Assembly (NCBI RefSeq): GCF_024494465.1
Contig: NZ_JAETXM010000017.1
Location: 1 to 64,000, forward strand
Direction: 5' to 3'
Origin: Bacillus sp. V3B
GTDB taxonomy: Bacteria > Bacillota > Bacilli > Bacillales > Cytobacillaceae
DNA length: 64,000 nucleotides
Of this stretch, positions 7,112 to 16,943 are shown piece by piece (the stretch's first letter is position 1; every line of letters begins with the position of its first letter). Position numbers and translations under genes: made by a program. A model generated the notes under the pieces. The model made no database searches. It was not told the DNA's origin and saw nothing but the letters and a program-made list of their open reading frames with translations.

Positions 7112-7876
7112 TCATTTCATACTTTTGTGTAAAATCTCTAATACTGTTCGTAATTCATCTACTGGGATTTGCCCTGGTGCTGATGCCTTTTTACCAGCAC
7201 CAAAGGTAAGGGAAGAACCAAACGCTTCTCCGACTAAACGACTAACTACACCTGTTCCCCCCATAGACATGGTCATAAACGGACGATCCGCATATTGTAC
7301 TTTCATGGTGTTTGTCGCATCCATAAGCGTAATAACATCCGCCGTTGATGTCGGCATGACAGCTATTTTAGGGATATCAGCACCGTACTCTTGCATTTTA
7401 CAAAGACGTGAAACCAGCTCTTCTTTTGTAGGCGTTTTATAAAAATCATGGTTAGACATAATGACAAAAACACCGTTAGTCTTTGCTGTTGTAAGGATCG
7501 TTTTGATGTTCATTTCTTCATTGAATAACTCAACATCGACAAGGTCAATATTTTTTGTCAGAATAGCGGCTTGGTTTAGTTCTACATAATAAGCATCACT
7601 AATTTGTTTATTTCCACCTTCTTTATGACTGCGGAAAGTAAAGAGAAAAAGTTCATCAGCAAAGATCTTTCTTAACGTAGCAATCATCTCTATAACTGCC
7701 CCTACATTTTCAACCTGTTCATAAATATCTACACGCCATTCTACTATGTCTGGGTGAAGTTCCTTTACGAATTCTGTTTCTTGTAAGATTTGCTCTTTCG
7801 TTGCACCGACAAGAGGGACAATAATCTTTGGGATCCCTTCACCTATCGTTACATTTTTAATCGTTAAAGTATTCAC
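7112..7876 (-). CDS. aroD: 3-dehydroquinate dehydratase, type I
   Basis: About 254 residues. It catalyses dehydration of 3-dehydroquinate to 3-dehydroshikimate in the shikimate pathway through a Schiff-base lysine. Visible marks are IIVPLVGATKEQIL and VEWRVDIYE near the N-terminus, FTFRSHKEGGNK, the SNHDF motif with the catalytic His, PKIAVMP with the Schiff-base Lys, and FMTMSMGGTGVVSRL. The start is uncertain: GTG 7888 overlaps the AAAAAGGGG ribosome site, while GTG 7876 is about 11 bases from it and is used here. It lies downstream of aroK on the same strand, 78-90 bases away, consistent with a shared shikimate-pathway transcript. Confidence 0.9.
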   Translation of the reverse strand: MNTLTIKNVTIGEGIPKIIVPLVGATKEQILQETEFVKELHPDIVEWRVDIYEQVENVGAVIEMIATLRKIFADELFLFTFRSHKEGGNKQISDAYYVELNQAAILTKNIDLVDVELFNEEMNIKTILTTAKTNGVFVIMSNHDFYKTPTKEELVSRLCKMQEYGADIPKIAVMPTSTADVITLMDATNTMKVQYADRPFMTMSMGGTGVVSRLVGEAFGSSLTFGAGKKASAPGQIPVDELRTVLEILHKSMK

Positions 7877-7965
7877 AATTTTATGCACCCCTTTTTTATC
7901 GGATTTTCTAATAAAGCAATAAGCGGACAGTCCGACTAAAACACCCTTACTGTTAACGGCTTTCT

Positions 7966-8523
7966 TTACCGAGGTTCATACATATCCCACGCTAATTTTA
8001 ATGAATCTGTTATATATTCTGCTACTTCTTCTGCATTCAGATTATCTGTTTTCACCTTTGAATTATGCAAAGAATAAGCGGATTGCCTACTGTGAAATAG
8101 CTCTTCAATTTGATCAAGACTCTTATTTTGCAAGACCGGACGACTATCAATAATCAAACTGATTCTTTCCTTCCAAGAATCCCATGATAAATCAAGATAA
8201 AACACAAGACAGTTGGCTAAACAGGCTTTTCTTATTTCTTCATTTAGAAATGCTCCTCCACCAACCGAAATCACATGCAATGGCTGTTTACTCAGGCCTA
8301 TGATGATTGATTGTTCCCGTTCACGAAAGGTCTTTTCACCAAATGTTTCAAATATTTTAGTCGTCGGCATGTTAAACTCTTTTTCAATTAATTCATCGAT
8401 ATCAATAAAATCCCTGTATAGATTTTTAGCCACTTGTTTACCAATGGTGGTTTTTCCTACTCCCATAAATCCAACAAATACAATGCTTTTTTCTCGTAGC
8501 GGTAATTCATGCTTTCTCATCAT
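7966..8523 (-). CDS. aroK: Shikimate kinase
   Basis: About 185 residues. It phosphorylates shikimate to shikimate-3-phosphate with ATP. The P-loop GFMGVGKTT, substrate-binding DIDELIE (Asp pair), TFREREQ, the VSVGGGAFL glycine loop and the DSRPVL lid are in the family order. AGAGGAG stands ten bases before ATG 8523; TTG 8529 and ATG 8520 are less well placed. Upstream of aroD on the same strand. The C-terminal 25 residues (EVAEYITDSLKLAWDMYEPR) run slightly past many homologues. Confidence 0.9.
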   Translation of the reverse strand: MMRKHELPLREKSIVFVGFMGVGKTTIGKQVAKNLYRDFIDIDELIEKEFNMPTTKIFETFGEKTFREREQSIIIGLSKQPLHVISVGGGAFLNEEIRKACLANCLVFYLDLSWDSWKERISLIIDSRPVLQNKSLDQIEELFHSRQSAYSLHNSKVKTDNLNAEEVAEYITDSLKLAWDMYEPR

Positions 8524-8769
8524 ACTCAATGATCTCCTCTTAACCTATTTTTTCGACCCGCTTCAAAATAGTTCTAATCATTATAATTATATAATGGTTA
8601 GAAATGTTTGTAAAAAGGAATTAAGATCATTCTACTCATAATCGTTTAAATGGAGCTTATAATCTAACAATGACTGGAATAAACGATCCTCTTCCAGTTA
8701 GCAGAAACTATGTAAAAGCATTAAGAGAACGATTGGAACTCTAATGTAAGATGATTTTAGTCAGCCCAA

Positions 8770-8813
8770 TCCACCCTATTCTTAACGGGCAGTAAAACCC
8801 CCACTTATGGAAA
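8770..8813 (-). repeat. P-type repeat remnant (P4), inverted
   Basis: ATTCTTAACGGGCAGTAAAA followed by CCCCCAC is the reverse complement of the right part of the P element at 46357-46380. Only this end survives. The adjoining cstA fragment starts a few bases later. Confidence 0.6.
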
Positions 8814-9064
8814 TCTTCTTTATGAACAACTTCCTTTATTATATTCTTTCAACTATGTTACCAATCGATAAAATAATCGGAAAAGTATTCCCTATCTTTG
8901 GAGCGATATTACTACTAGGTAATTTTTCACTAAGCGTAAGTCTTCTTATCAATCAGGCATCTATTCCAGAATTAAGCTTTGCAAATATGTACCCTAAGAA
9001 TACACCTATATTCCCACTATTATCTGATGAAGAAATTTCTACATTAGCAAAGAAGGTGGCTTAA
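8807..9064 (+). pseudogene. Carbon-starvation protein CstA, internal fragment
   Basis: An 85-residue frame with STMLPIDKIIGKVFPIFGAI then SIPELSFANMYPKNTPIFPL, a middle part of the large CstA peptide transporter (family pattern LPIDKIIGxxxPxFG...IPE...NMHPKGxPIxPLLFVTIACG). After PIFPLL the sequence switches abruptly to SDEEISTLAKKVA and stops, instead of continuing to the next helix. CstA is normally 480-700 residues. There is no proper ribosome site, and the 5' side abuts a P repeat remnant. Interpreted as a deletion relic of a cstA gene. Confidence 0.65.
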
Positions 9065-9118
9065 CACCATTAGTTCAATGAGATTCTACCCTTCTATCGT
9101 AAAACTCGAATAATCTAT

Positions 9119-9153
9119 TAAAAAGCAGTCCTGTCTAAAGGGCTGCTTTTTGT
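9119..9153. terminator. Terminator downstream of putB
   Basis: AAAAAGCAGTCC pairs with GGGCTGCTTTTT. A-rich and T-rich flanks make it usable from both sides; it lies about 25 bases after the minus-strand putB stop. Confidence 0.8.
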
Positions 9154-9176
9154 GTTTAGTAGCCTTCGTCTTCAAC

Positions 9177-10091
9177 CTATTTAGAGAATAAGCCTCGTAA
9201 AGCAAATGTAACATTTTGCGGTCTTTCCGCGAGACGACGCATGTAGTACGCAAACCAATCATCTCCATATGGAACATACACCCTCATTTTATACCCCTCT
9301 TTTACAAGCTTTTGCTGCAATTCCCTTCTAAAGCCATACAGCATTTGAAATTCAAATTGATCCCTAGAAATTTGGTTTTCTTTAACAAATTGTTTTACTT
9401 GGTCAATGATATGATGATCATGGGTAGCAATCGCCGTGTAACTCCCACTTAATAAGTAAAAGTTAATCAGCTTTAAATAATTTTCATCGATATCTTTTTT
9501 ATTCTGAAAAGCCACATTAGAGGGTTCTTTATAGGCCCCCTTTACAAGTCGAAGCGAAGTTCCTTTTAGATCCTTAACATCTTGTTCTGAACGAAATAAA
9601 TAAGCCTGAATAACGGTACCTACATGATCGTATCTTTCTTGTAATTCTCGCAAAATATCTAGTGTCATTTGGCAATGTATATAATCTTCCATATCAATAG
9701 TGACAAACTGACGATACTTTTTCGCGGTATCTAAAATTCGATGCATATTTTTCACACAGAAACGCCGATCAATATCAACTCCAAGTTTAGTCAATTTCAC
9801 CGATAGTTGACTGTTTAAATTTTCTGCAGCCATTATTTCTAGTGTTCTTACAATTGATTCAGTAGCTTCAATTGCTTCTTCTCTATTTGATACAAATTCT
9901 CCTAAATGATCAAGGGTACAAACCAAGCCTTTTCTATTTAATTCTTTTACCGTTTCAACCATTCTCTCAATGGAATCTCCAGCTACAACTTGGGATGCAC
10001 CTAATTTTAGACCCCATTTTTTAGCTGCTTTATTCAAGGGCTTACTTCGTGATACATAAAGGAAAAAGCTTTTGGATACTGACGCCAACAT
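9177..10091 (-). CDS. putB: Proline dehydrogenase (FAD-dependent)
   Basis: A 304-residue monofunctional proline dehydrogenase, oxidising L-proline to pyrroline-5-carboxylate with FAD in a TIM barrel. Family marks: CTLDHLGEFVSNREEA, SVKLTKLGVDID, VTIDMEDY, QAYLFRS, RLVKGAYKEP, AIATHDHHII, FEFQMLYGFRRE and the C-terminal YMRRLAERPQN with the substrate-binding Arg pair. It lies 133 bases downstream of the P5C dehydrogenase gene on the same strand, so the two steps from proline to glutamate are encoded together. Start GTG/ATG choice is not contested. Confidence 0.93.
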   Translation of the reverse strand: MLASVSKSFFLYVSRSKPLNKAAKKWGLKLGASQVVAGDSIERMVETVKELNRKGLVCTLDHLGEFVSNREEAIEATESIVRTLEIMAAENLNSQLSVKLTKLGVDIDRRFCVKNMHRILDTAKKYRQFVTIDMEDYIHCQMTLDILRELQERYDHVGTVIQAYLFRSEQDVKDLKGTSLRLVKGAYKEPSNVAFQNKKDIDENYLKLINFYLLSGSYTAIATHDHHIIDQVKQFVKENQISRDQFEFQMLYGFRRELQQKLVKEGYKMRVYVPYGDDWFAYYMRRLAERPQNVTFALRGLFSK

Positions 10092-10224
10092 ATTTAAGTT
10101 CCCCCCTTTACATCGAAGGATGAATCATAACAGGGTCCCCCAGTAAGTCTCGGAGAACCCTTTTCAACAGAACTAAAAAAACGATATAGGAGTTCATTTC
10201 AACTATGTGGAAAGTACCCTTTCT

Positions 10225-11772
10225 TTAAAATGATTCAGATGTTGTTTGTGCCTGCATATGCAGCAGAAGGTAGTCTGGACCACCCGCTTTTGAATCCGTT
10301 CCCGACATATTAAAACCACCAAATGGATGATACCCAACAATCGCACCTGTACAGTTCCGATTGATGTATAAATTCCCAACATGGAACTCCTTAAGAGCAC
10401 GTTCAACATGTTCACGGTTATTAGAAATAAATGCTCCTGTTAAACCATAATCCGTGTTGTTAGCTATTTTTAATAGATGGTCGATGTTTTTTGCCTTACA
10501 AAAAGCAATAACGGGTCCAAAGATTTCATCCTGCATGAGTCGTGCTTTTTCATCGACATCAGCAATAATCGTTGGTTGGATAAAAAATCCTTTTGAATCA
10601 TCTCCTTCACCACCAGCAACCAGTTTCCCCTCTTTTTTTCCTATTTTAATATAGGACATAATTTTGTTATAAGCAGCCTGATCAATGACAGGTCCCATAT
10701 AGGTTTCTGCTTTTTCTGGATTATCAACTGTCAATGTTTTCGTTAAAGCGACCGCCTTTTCCAACACTTGATCATATAGATCTTCATGAATAACCGCTCT
10801 AGAACCCGCAGAACACTTTTGTCCTGAAAAGCCAAAACCAGAATACACAATCGAAGCAGCAGCTAAATCGACATCTGCATCGCTATCCACAACAACCGTA
10901 TCTTTTCCACCCATCTCAGCCATAACGCGCTTTAACCAAATTTGGCCTGGATGAACCTTTGCCGCACGTTCATAAATACGGCAACCTACTTCACGTGAGC
11001 CAGTAAATGAAACGAAACGTGTTTTCGGATGATCGACAAGAAAATCGCCAATATCTGCACCACTTCCTGGAATAAAATTTAATACACCCTTTGGTAATCC
11101 CGCTTCCTCCATAACTTCCATAAATTTCGCTGCAACAACAGGTGTATTATTCGATGGTTTTAATAAAACGGTATTTCCCGCCACAATGGCTGCAATGGCC
11201 GTTCCAGCCATAATGGCAAGAGGAAAGTTAAAGGGCGAGATAATCACACCTACTCCAAGCGGAACATAATGAAATTGATTATGTTCTCCGGCACGGCTAA
11301 GAATAGGTACTCCTTCTTTCAAACTCAGCATTTGCCTCGCATAATATTCAATGAAATCGATCGCTTCTGCTGTATCAGCATCTGCTTCTTTCCAAGGCTT
11401 TCCTGCTTCCTTCACTAAGTAAGCAGAAAATTCATGTTTCCTTCGTCTAATGATTGCAGCAGCTCTAAATAATATTGCCGCTCTTGCTTCAGGCTCCCAC
11501 TTTTTCCATGAATCATATGCCGTTAAGGCCGCTTGCATCGCCTGTTCAGCATGATCTTGATTTGCTTTCGAAACCTTTCCAATTAATTCTGTTTTTATTG
11601 CTGGATTATACGAAGCGATTTTTTCTTCCGTTAAAATCTTTATGCCATTAATAACTAGTGGATATTCTCTACCTAATTGTGCATTCACCTTCTTTAAAGC
11701 TTCTTTAAATTCTTTTTTGTTCTCTTCATTCGAAAAGTTTGTAAATGGTTCATGTTTATAGTCTATTACCAT
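10225..11772 (-). CDS. rocA: L-glutamate gamma-semialdehyde (1-pyrroline-5-carboxylate) dehydrogenase
   Basis: A 515-residue aldehyde dehydrogenase of the RocA/PruA type. NAD-binding [10 protein letters not shown] and [17 protein letters not shown], general-base Glu in MAEMGGKD, and catalytic Cys in [12 protein letters not shown] are all present, as is the C-terminal [14 protein letters not shown]. Converts glutamate semialdehyde/P5C to glutamate. Upstream of proline dehydrogenase here, so proline degradation is its probable main task, though rocD in the same window also feeds P5C. Could equally be named putC or pruA. Confidence 0.95.
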   Translation of the reverse strand: MVIDYKHEPFTNFSNEENKKEFKEALKKVNAQLGREYPLVINGIKILTEEKIASYNPAIKTELIGKVSKANQDHAEQAMQAALTAYDSWKKWEPEARAAILFRAAAIIRRRKHEFSAYLVKEAGKPWKEADADTAEAIDFIEYYARQMLSLKEGVPILSRAGEHNQFHYVPLGVGVIISPFNFPLAIMAGTAIAAIVAGNTVLLKPSNNTPVVAAKFMEVMEEAGLPKGVLNFIPGSGADIGDFLVDHPKTRFVSFTGSREVGCRIYERAAKVHPGQIWLKRVMAEMGGKDTVVVDSDADVDLAAASIVYSGFGFSGQKCSAGSRAVIHEDLYDQVLEKAVALTKTLTVDNPEKAETYMGPVIDQAAYNKIMSYIKIGKKEGKLVAGGEGDDSKGFFIQPTIIADVDEKARLMQDEIFGPVIAFCKAKNIDHLLKIANNTDYGLTGAFISNNREHVERALKEFHVGNLYINRNCTGAIVGYHPFGGFNMSGTDSKAGGPDYLLLHMQAQTTSESF

Positions 11773-11870
11773 TAATATCCCTCCTATAATCCATCGAGTT
11801 CTACCATTATATGTGTGAAATCTATAATTATAAGGAGATTAATACTTTTGTCTTCAAAGAAAATAAAATA

Positions 11871-11918
11871 AAATACAAAAAGAGGATGACAGAAGCCATC
11901 CTCTTTTTGTATTTTATT
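11871..11918. terminator. Strong terminator between brnQ and rocA
   Basis: AAAATACAAAAAGAGGATG pairs almost perfectly with CATCCTCTTTTTGTATTTT around a 6-base loop. On the minus strand it ends brnQ transcription. Confidence 0.88.
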
Positions 11919-11923
11919 AAAAA

Positions 11924-13267
11924 TTAACTAGCTTTATTTAATGAAGTTGGATCGGATTTACGTATAGATGAAATAACATAACCAATGACCACTCCAACTA
12001 AGGCAGGTACCAACCAACCCATTCCCGCATTAAATAATGGGATATATTGACCGAAGAAATTATATAAACCCTCAAGCGGAATGCCTGCTGCTTTTATACC
12101 ATCGACAACACTTACAATTCCTGTAAATAGCAAACTCCATCTATATACTTCTAAACGACCTTTATAGAGCGGATCGGCAAACGTTAAGAAGATTAAAACA
12201 ATAGCTAATGGATAAATCGCTACAAGTACAGGAACAGAGATTGTAATCAACTGGTTTAACCCAACATTTGCAATGGCAGCACTGAAAATAGTAAAAACAA
12301 TTGCTAACGTTTTATAAGAATAACGTGGAAACATATTCGAAAAATAACTAGCACAAGCTGTAATAAGACCAATTGCTGTTGTTAAGCAAGCAAACAAGAC
12401 TGCTAAACCAAGAATTAAATTACCATAAATAGAAAAGTGGGCATTGGCTGCAGATGTTAAGATAGCCCCCCCATTCCCTTCAAAATTCGTTGTTGATCCT
12501 AAGTAACCAAGGCCTAGATAAATCAACCCTAAAGCTCCTGCTGCAATCGCTCCTGCTTGAAGAGTTGCTTTAGCAATTCCTTTCTTACTTGTTACACCTT
12601 TATCTTTAATCGCATTAATGACGATAATACCAAATACAAACGCTGCAAGCGTATCCATCGTTAAATAGCCTTCTTGGAACCCTTTAAAGAAAGCATTATC
12701 AGTATAACCATCAATAGGGGCTAATGGTTTATCAAGTGGATTAATTAACGTAACAACTAACAATATTAAAATAAGCGTTAATAATAGCGGTGTTAAAACT
12801 TTACCAATGCGTCCTACAATTTTATTTGGATTTAATGATAGCCAACCAACAATAGTGAAAAAAACAATGGAAAAGATCAATAATCCTATCGTATTAAATT
12901 TACCGGACACTTCAGATAGAAATGGTAATAGAGCTATTTCATATGAAATCGTTGCTGTCCGTGGGATTGCAAAAAATGGCCCAATAGATAAATATAATAT
13001 AACCGTAAAAACCAATGAAAAAGTTGGATTAATTTTATTAGCTAATGACTGAAGATGTTCATGTCCAGATAACCCTATAGCCAATACACCTAGTAGTGGC
13101 AATCCAACACCTGTCAATAAAAACCCGATAATCGCTGGCCAAAAACTTGTGCCTGAAGCTTGTCCAAGTGCAGGTGGAAAAATTAAATTTCCAGCACCAA
13201 AGAATAAGGCAAATAGCATAAGTCCAATGGCAATGGTATCCTTGTATGAAATATTTTTTGAATTCAT
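11924..13267 (-). CDS. brnQ: Branched-chain amino acid transport system II carrier protein BrnQ
   Basis: A 447-residue secondary transporter with about twelve hydrophobic segments that imports isoleucine, leucine and valine with Na+ or H+. The N-terminal family signature FALFFGAGNLIFPPALGQ is intact, with AIGLSGH, PRTATISYE and NPNKIVGRIGK following. Monocistronic, between its own terminator and a 390-base leader. A CodY-like box at 13320-13334 suggests repression when branched-chain amino acids are plentiful, as known for brnQ in relatives. Confidence 0.95.
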   Translation of the reverse strand: MNSKNISYKDTIAIGLMLFALFFGAGNLIFPPALGQASGTSFWPAIIGFLLTGVGLPLLGVLAIGLSGHEHLQSLANKINPTFSLVFTVILYLSIGPFFAIPRTATISYEIALLPFLSEVSGKFNTIGLLIFSIVFFTIVGWLSLNPNKIVGRIGKVLTPLLLTLILILLVVTLINPLDKPLAPIDGYTDNAFFKGFQEGYLTMDTLAAFVFGIIVINAIKDKGVTSKKGIAKATLQAGAIAAGALGLIYLGLGYLGSTTNFEGNGGAILTSAANAHFSIYGNLILGLAVLFACLTTAIGLITACASYFSNMFPRYSYKTLAIVFTIFSAAIANVGLNQLITISVPVLVAIYPLAIVLIFLTFADPLYKGRLEVYRWSLLFTGIVSVVDGIKAAGIPLEGLYNFFGQYIPLFNAGMGWLVPALVGVVIGYVISSIRKSDPTSLNKAS

Positions 13268-13319
13268 TGCTTTCGCCTCCTGGATGATTTGACTTTATCT
13301 GTAAAAAAAGTTTGTTTAT

Positions 13320-13334
13320 AATTTTCAAACAATT
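13320..13334. promoter_or_regulatory. Possible CodY box upstream of brnQ
   Basis: AATTTTCAAACAATT matches the CodY consensus AATTTTCWGAAAATT at 13 of 15 positions, about 55 bases before the brnQ start. The rest of the 390-base intergenic stretch is AT-rich with no frame worth reporting, apart from the hairpin at 13588-13641. Confidence 0.35.
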
Positions 13335-13587
13335 ATTATCAAAGTTAATCTTATTGATAAAGCCTTAAAATAATAAGGCTTATTATTGCACACAATACTT
13401 CTTTATGTAAATAGATATTTCAAAATAAAAAATGTAATCGTTTTATTTGTTAAAAAGTATTGAATTTTCTATAATTAAAATGATTCTTTTAAGAGGATTT
13501 TACTTTTTTAGAATAGTAATAGCATGGATTTCCAGCTATAAAATAACCAAGCAATTTGATACTTTACTACTTATTTTATCCTTACCA

Positions 13588-13641
13588 AAGAAAATGTCAG
13601 GCACCACACATAGAGAAATATCCATTCCTAGTGCCTGACAC
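13588..13641. repeat. H-type hairpin (TGTCAGGCAC family)
   Basis: TGTCAGGCAC pairs with GTGCCTGACAC around a 27-base loop. It lies just downstream of the ykoT stop codon and belongs to the family of intergenic hairpins also found at 16618, 22422 and 31218. Confidence 0.7.
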
Positions 13642-13657
13642 CTAACCTTGAAAATAT

Positions 13658-14671
13658 TTAATTCATTTCATAAAATAATTCTTCCTCAGGATCTTTTTCA
13701 CTTCTATTTTGTGGAATCGATAGATTAAACAAGTCAATATCCACAATATACTTCGGTCTTCGCTTCGATTCTTGGTATACTTTTCCAATGTACTCTCCGA
13801 CTAATCCAATGGCCATTAATTGTAATCCGCCAATCAACCATATCGAAGTAATCAATGAAGTCCAGCCTATTTCTGTTTCCCCTAAGAATTTTAATCCTAA
13901 AAAATAACTTAAAAATAAAAGGCTGACAAGGAAAAATAGACATCCCGTCAACATAACAAAACGAATCGGTGTGACAGAAAAAGACGTAATTCCATTAAAA
14001 GCAAAGGAAAGCATTTTTTTCAGTGGATACTTGGTATCTCCTGCAAGCCGCTCCTTTCGATCATAGAACACGGATGTAGATTGAAAACCAATAAGCGGCA
14101 CAATTCCGCGCAGAAATAAATTGACTTCATCAAATCGCTCCAATTCATCGAGGGCACGCTTACTCATCAATCGATAATCGGCATGGTTATAGACTAAATT
14201 GACTCCCATTTTTCCCATTAACTTGTAGAAACTCTCTGCCGTTTTCCTCTTGAAAAAAGTATCTGTTTCCCTCCTTCTCCGCACCCCGTAGACAATCTCA
14301 TAGCCAGCTTTAAATTTTTCAATAAACTGTCGGATAACATTAATATCATCCTGTAAATCTGCATCCATGGAAATCACACAGTCCGAAACCACTTTTGCAG
14401 AAAATAGCCCTGCTAATAATGCATTTTGATGTCCTGCATTTCTCGCTAACTTTAATCCCCGAATACAATCGAACTTTAAACTGGTTTTATAAATCAGCTC
14501 CCATGTGCGATCACTGCTTCCATCATCAACGAATAGAATTTTACTCTTATCAGATATCAGCGTTTCTTTTATCAATTCGTTTACTAATTGATGTAAAACG
14601 TCCATTGTATTAGGTAGTACAGCTTCTTCGTTATAACAAGGTACAACAAGCGTTACAATCGGTGCACTCAT
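13658..14671 (-). CDS. ykoT: Membrane-anchored family 2 glycosyltransferase (YkoT/GtrB-like)
   Basis: About 337 residues. The N-terminal GT2 domain (residues 1-230) has VVPCYNEEAVLP, VDDGSSDRTWE, ARNAGHQNALLAG, and the DxD-type SMDADLQDD. Two C-terminal hydrophobic segments follow (about 235-260 and 270-295), as in polyprenyl-phosphate hexose synthases. It likely loads a sugar onto undecaprenyl phosphate at the cytoplasmic face. ATG 14671 is chosen over 14728 because GGAGGG lies seven bases before it and the protein then starts at the GT2 domain. Downstream of the DUF6044 gene, as ykoS-ykoT in B. subtilis. Confidence 0.88.
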   Translation of the reverse strand: MSAPIVTLVVPCYNEEAVLPNTMDVLHQLVNELIKETLISDKSKILFVDDGSSDRTWELIYKTSLKFDCIRGLKLARNAGHQNALLAGLFSAKVVSDCVISMDADLQDDINVIRQFIEKFKAGYEIVYGVRRRRETDTFFKRKTAESFYKLMGKMGVNLVYNHADYRLMSKRALDELERFDEVNLFLRGIVPLIGFQSTSVFYDRKERLAGDTKYPLKKMLSFAFNGITSFSVTPIRFVMLTGCLFFLVSLLFLSYFLGLKFLGETEIGWTSLITSIWLIGGLQLMAIGLVGEYIGKVYQESKRRPKYIVDIDLFNLSIPQNRSEKDPEEELFYEMN

Positions 14672-14842
14672 GTCTGTTCCCTCCAAGATGTCGCATAATC
14701 GTTCCTTTATACAATTCGATACATTCATAAGAAAACATAGGCTTTTACCAAAATTTATATAAATATGGATATAATTTTTAAATGGTCTAAGGAAGTAGTT
14801 TTTTCAAAATAACCCTCTTTTAATGAAAAAACATTCTTTAAT

Positions 14843-16519
14843 TCAGGTGACTTTGTACAAATAAACTTTCCAAATTGATTTTTCTCTTGAAAACACTTGT
14901 TCAAGCACTAAATGATTGTCCCCTGTATTAACAATCGGAACTGCTGAAAAAATATGTGTACCCCCCATTTCCTTAAATGGCTCAAAATTAAATTGAACAT
15001 CCTTCAACTTCTTTTTCGACGTTTTTTTAAACATATAATGCTTTCCTAACTCATCGGTAAATAAATAACAGCGTCCACCCCACTCATCAAAGTAAACACG
15101 AATTTTCTCATTTTTTTCCAATTCCTTACTAATGATTTTTCTGAATTCACGTTTGTATGATAGCGGATAAAAATTATTATACGAATCCAACGTATAGAAC
15201 CCATTATATTGAGCAATCGCAGGATGCAGGCCCACACTCGCAACCCGGTACTCTTCTACCGGTTTTCCAATATAATCCTTTATTTCTGTAAATAATTCTT
15301 CATCATAAAATTCCTTAACAGAAGGCTTTGATTGATAATATACTTCTTCATTAAAGAAGCCTAATAAGATTAATTGAGCAATGATACAAAAATGTATAAT
15401 TGGTCGAAATTCCTTTACATGCTGCCATAAAATTTTTAGTCCTAGTGCAAAAGACAAATAAATGACTAAAGGCCTTAAAAAATGAAAACGAGCAAAATTA
15501 AACGTGTCCATAAAATGGAACCTTTCAGTCAACGGCTGCCAACCCTTATAAAACCAGAAGGCATACCAAGCAGAGAGGATAAAATTTAGGATAAATAAAA
15601 AGACAAACCCTTTCTCCTGCTTCCAGCATCTTTTCTTAATCACAAAATAAAAGGCTAAAAACAAAATAGGCAGGATGATCAAACCATGGACGGTCATCAC
15701 ATGTGTATGTCCCAGAATATAGTTTTTGAAGGTCAATCGGATCGACCTTAAAATCGATAATCGGGTATGAAAGTATTCATCCCGGCTATTCGGTTCACCC
15801 GAAAAGAGAAAGGAATGGACGAGTCGATATTCAACAAGACTATAAATGAGTGTCATATAAATAAGAGAAATCAAAAAAGCCCCATGGTGTTTTTTTCGTC
15901 TAACTACATCTACCACCCAAAGGACACCCATAGCAAACAGGAAAAAGAAAAACCCAAGAACAATACTGGAATATAACGGCAGGAGAGTAAATACAAGGTA
16001 TTCCCTCCATGAAATTCTCCCTTTTCTTATATGCATAAAAGCCCATAAAGCTAGGGGCATGCCTAAGGTGCTTAACATTCCCGATGGCCAAAAAGGGGTT
16101 AAAGAGAAGGTTAACGCTGTCCCTATCCGGATAATTCCCCATTCTTCCCCTTTCAAAAAATGGTCATACAACAGCAGATACATCCCCCAAAAAGCTACCA
16201 CTCTTGTGATTATTTGACTTAGTCCATATGCGATCATGGTCGGAAATAGCACGTACAGCCAGACAATTCCACTGTACTCTGTACCGTAGGCATTCCTTGG
16301 TAAACCATTCATCACTTGTGGAATCACAGCTTTTAGAGAACCAAATATTTCTCCACTTTCGCTTAACACTTTATACCACGCCAAGTTCGAATCAAGATTA
16401 TCATGGACACGAATATGAGCATTTTCCCCTAAGATAAACAAGGGCGATACATAAATAGCAATAATAACAAAAGCTATTGCAAGTAATCTTTTCTCTCTTT
16501 TGTCCTGTAAAAAATCCAA
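14843..16519 (-). CDS. ykoS: DUF6044 polytopic membrane protein (YkoS-like)
   Basis: A 558-residue protein with about ten to twelve hydrophobic segments in the first 400 residues and a soluble tail of about 160 residues. An early VHDNLDSNLAWYK segment recalls the Asp-containing extracellular loop of GT-C fold glycosyltransferases and YfhO-like proteins. Paired with the GT2 gene downstream, it would transfer the polyprenyl-linked sugar to an outside acceptor. This is inference from the GT2/GT-C pairing. In B. subtilis the homologous pair is ykoS-ykoT. The acceptor (teichoic acid, lipid or spore surface) is not visible. Confidence 0.8.
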   Translation of the reverse strand: MDFLQDKREKRLLAIAFVIIAIYVSPLFILGENAHIRVHDNLDSNLAWYKVLSESGEIFGSLKAVIPQVMNGLPRNAYGTEYSGIVWLYVLFPTMIAYGLSQIITRVVAFWGMYLLLYDHFLKGEEWGIIRIGTALTFSLTPFWPSGMLSTLGMPLALWAFMHIRKGRISWREYLVFTLLPLYSSIVLGFFFFLFAMGVLWVVDVVRRKKHHGAFLISLIYMTLIYSLVEYRLVHSFLFSGEPNSRDEYFHTRLSILRSIRLTFKNYILGHTHVMTVHGLIILPILFLAFYFVIKKRCWKQEKGFVFLFILNFILSAWYAFWFYKGWQPLTERFHFMDTFNFARFHFLRPLVIYLSFALGLKILWQHVKEFRPIIHFCIIAQLILLGFFNEEVYYQSKPSVKEFYDEELFTEIKDYIGKPVEEYRVASVGLHPAIAQYNGFYTLDSYNNFYPLSYKREFRKIISKELEKNEKIRVYFDEWGGRCYLFTDELGKHYMFKKTSKKKLKDVQFNFEPFKEMGGTHIFSAVPIVNTGDNHLVLEQVFSREKSIWKVYLYKVT

Positions 16520-16617
16520 TTTCTAACACCTCATGAACTTAGTTCTTCTTACTTTTCACAAAAATAGAATCAATTATCCAAAATCAATTATGTTCTACTC
16601 CTTTGTAATCACATAAA

Positions 16618-16672
16618 AAAAGGCTGTCCCAAAGCAAGGTGTCAGACACCTTGCTTTGGGACAGTCCCTTTA
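16618..16672. repeat. H-type perfect hairpin
   Basis: A 21-base arm (CTGTCCCAAAGCAAGGTGTC plus one base) is matched by its exact complement, with an A-run before and T-rich DNA after. The longest perfect hairpin of the H family. The remaining sequence to 16870 is AT-rich and holds nothing recognisable. Confidence 0.9.
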
Positions 16673-16870
16673 AAATAAAACTATTTAACCGAGCATAAGG
16701 ATAACAATTACCGATTTATAAAGCACGCTGCTTTTAGATTATGTATCTATATCCCTCACTCATTACAGATCACTGTATAAACATCTAATTTATTCCAAAT
16801 ACTAGGAATACAGTTCATTCTACATGATATTTATTATTCTCACAAAAAAACAATGTTGCATAAAATAATA

Positions 16871-16923
16871 TAAGAAGACTTCCCTCAGTAGAGCATTTGT
16901 TACCTATCCTGTGGGATAAAAAA
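16871..16923 (+). repeat. P-type repeat remnant (P3)
   Basis: AAGAAGACTTCC then CTCAGTAG matches the left end of P1, and GTGGGATAAAA matches its right end. The middle is lost. Confidence 0.5.
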
Positions 16924-16943
16924 AGTAAGAGGTGTATAAGGAA

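Noticed and set aside
8670-8744. Short frame NDPLPVSRNYVKALRERLEL ending in a stop
   Set aside because: It looks like the tail of a lost gene, but it is too short to name and no family was recognised.
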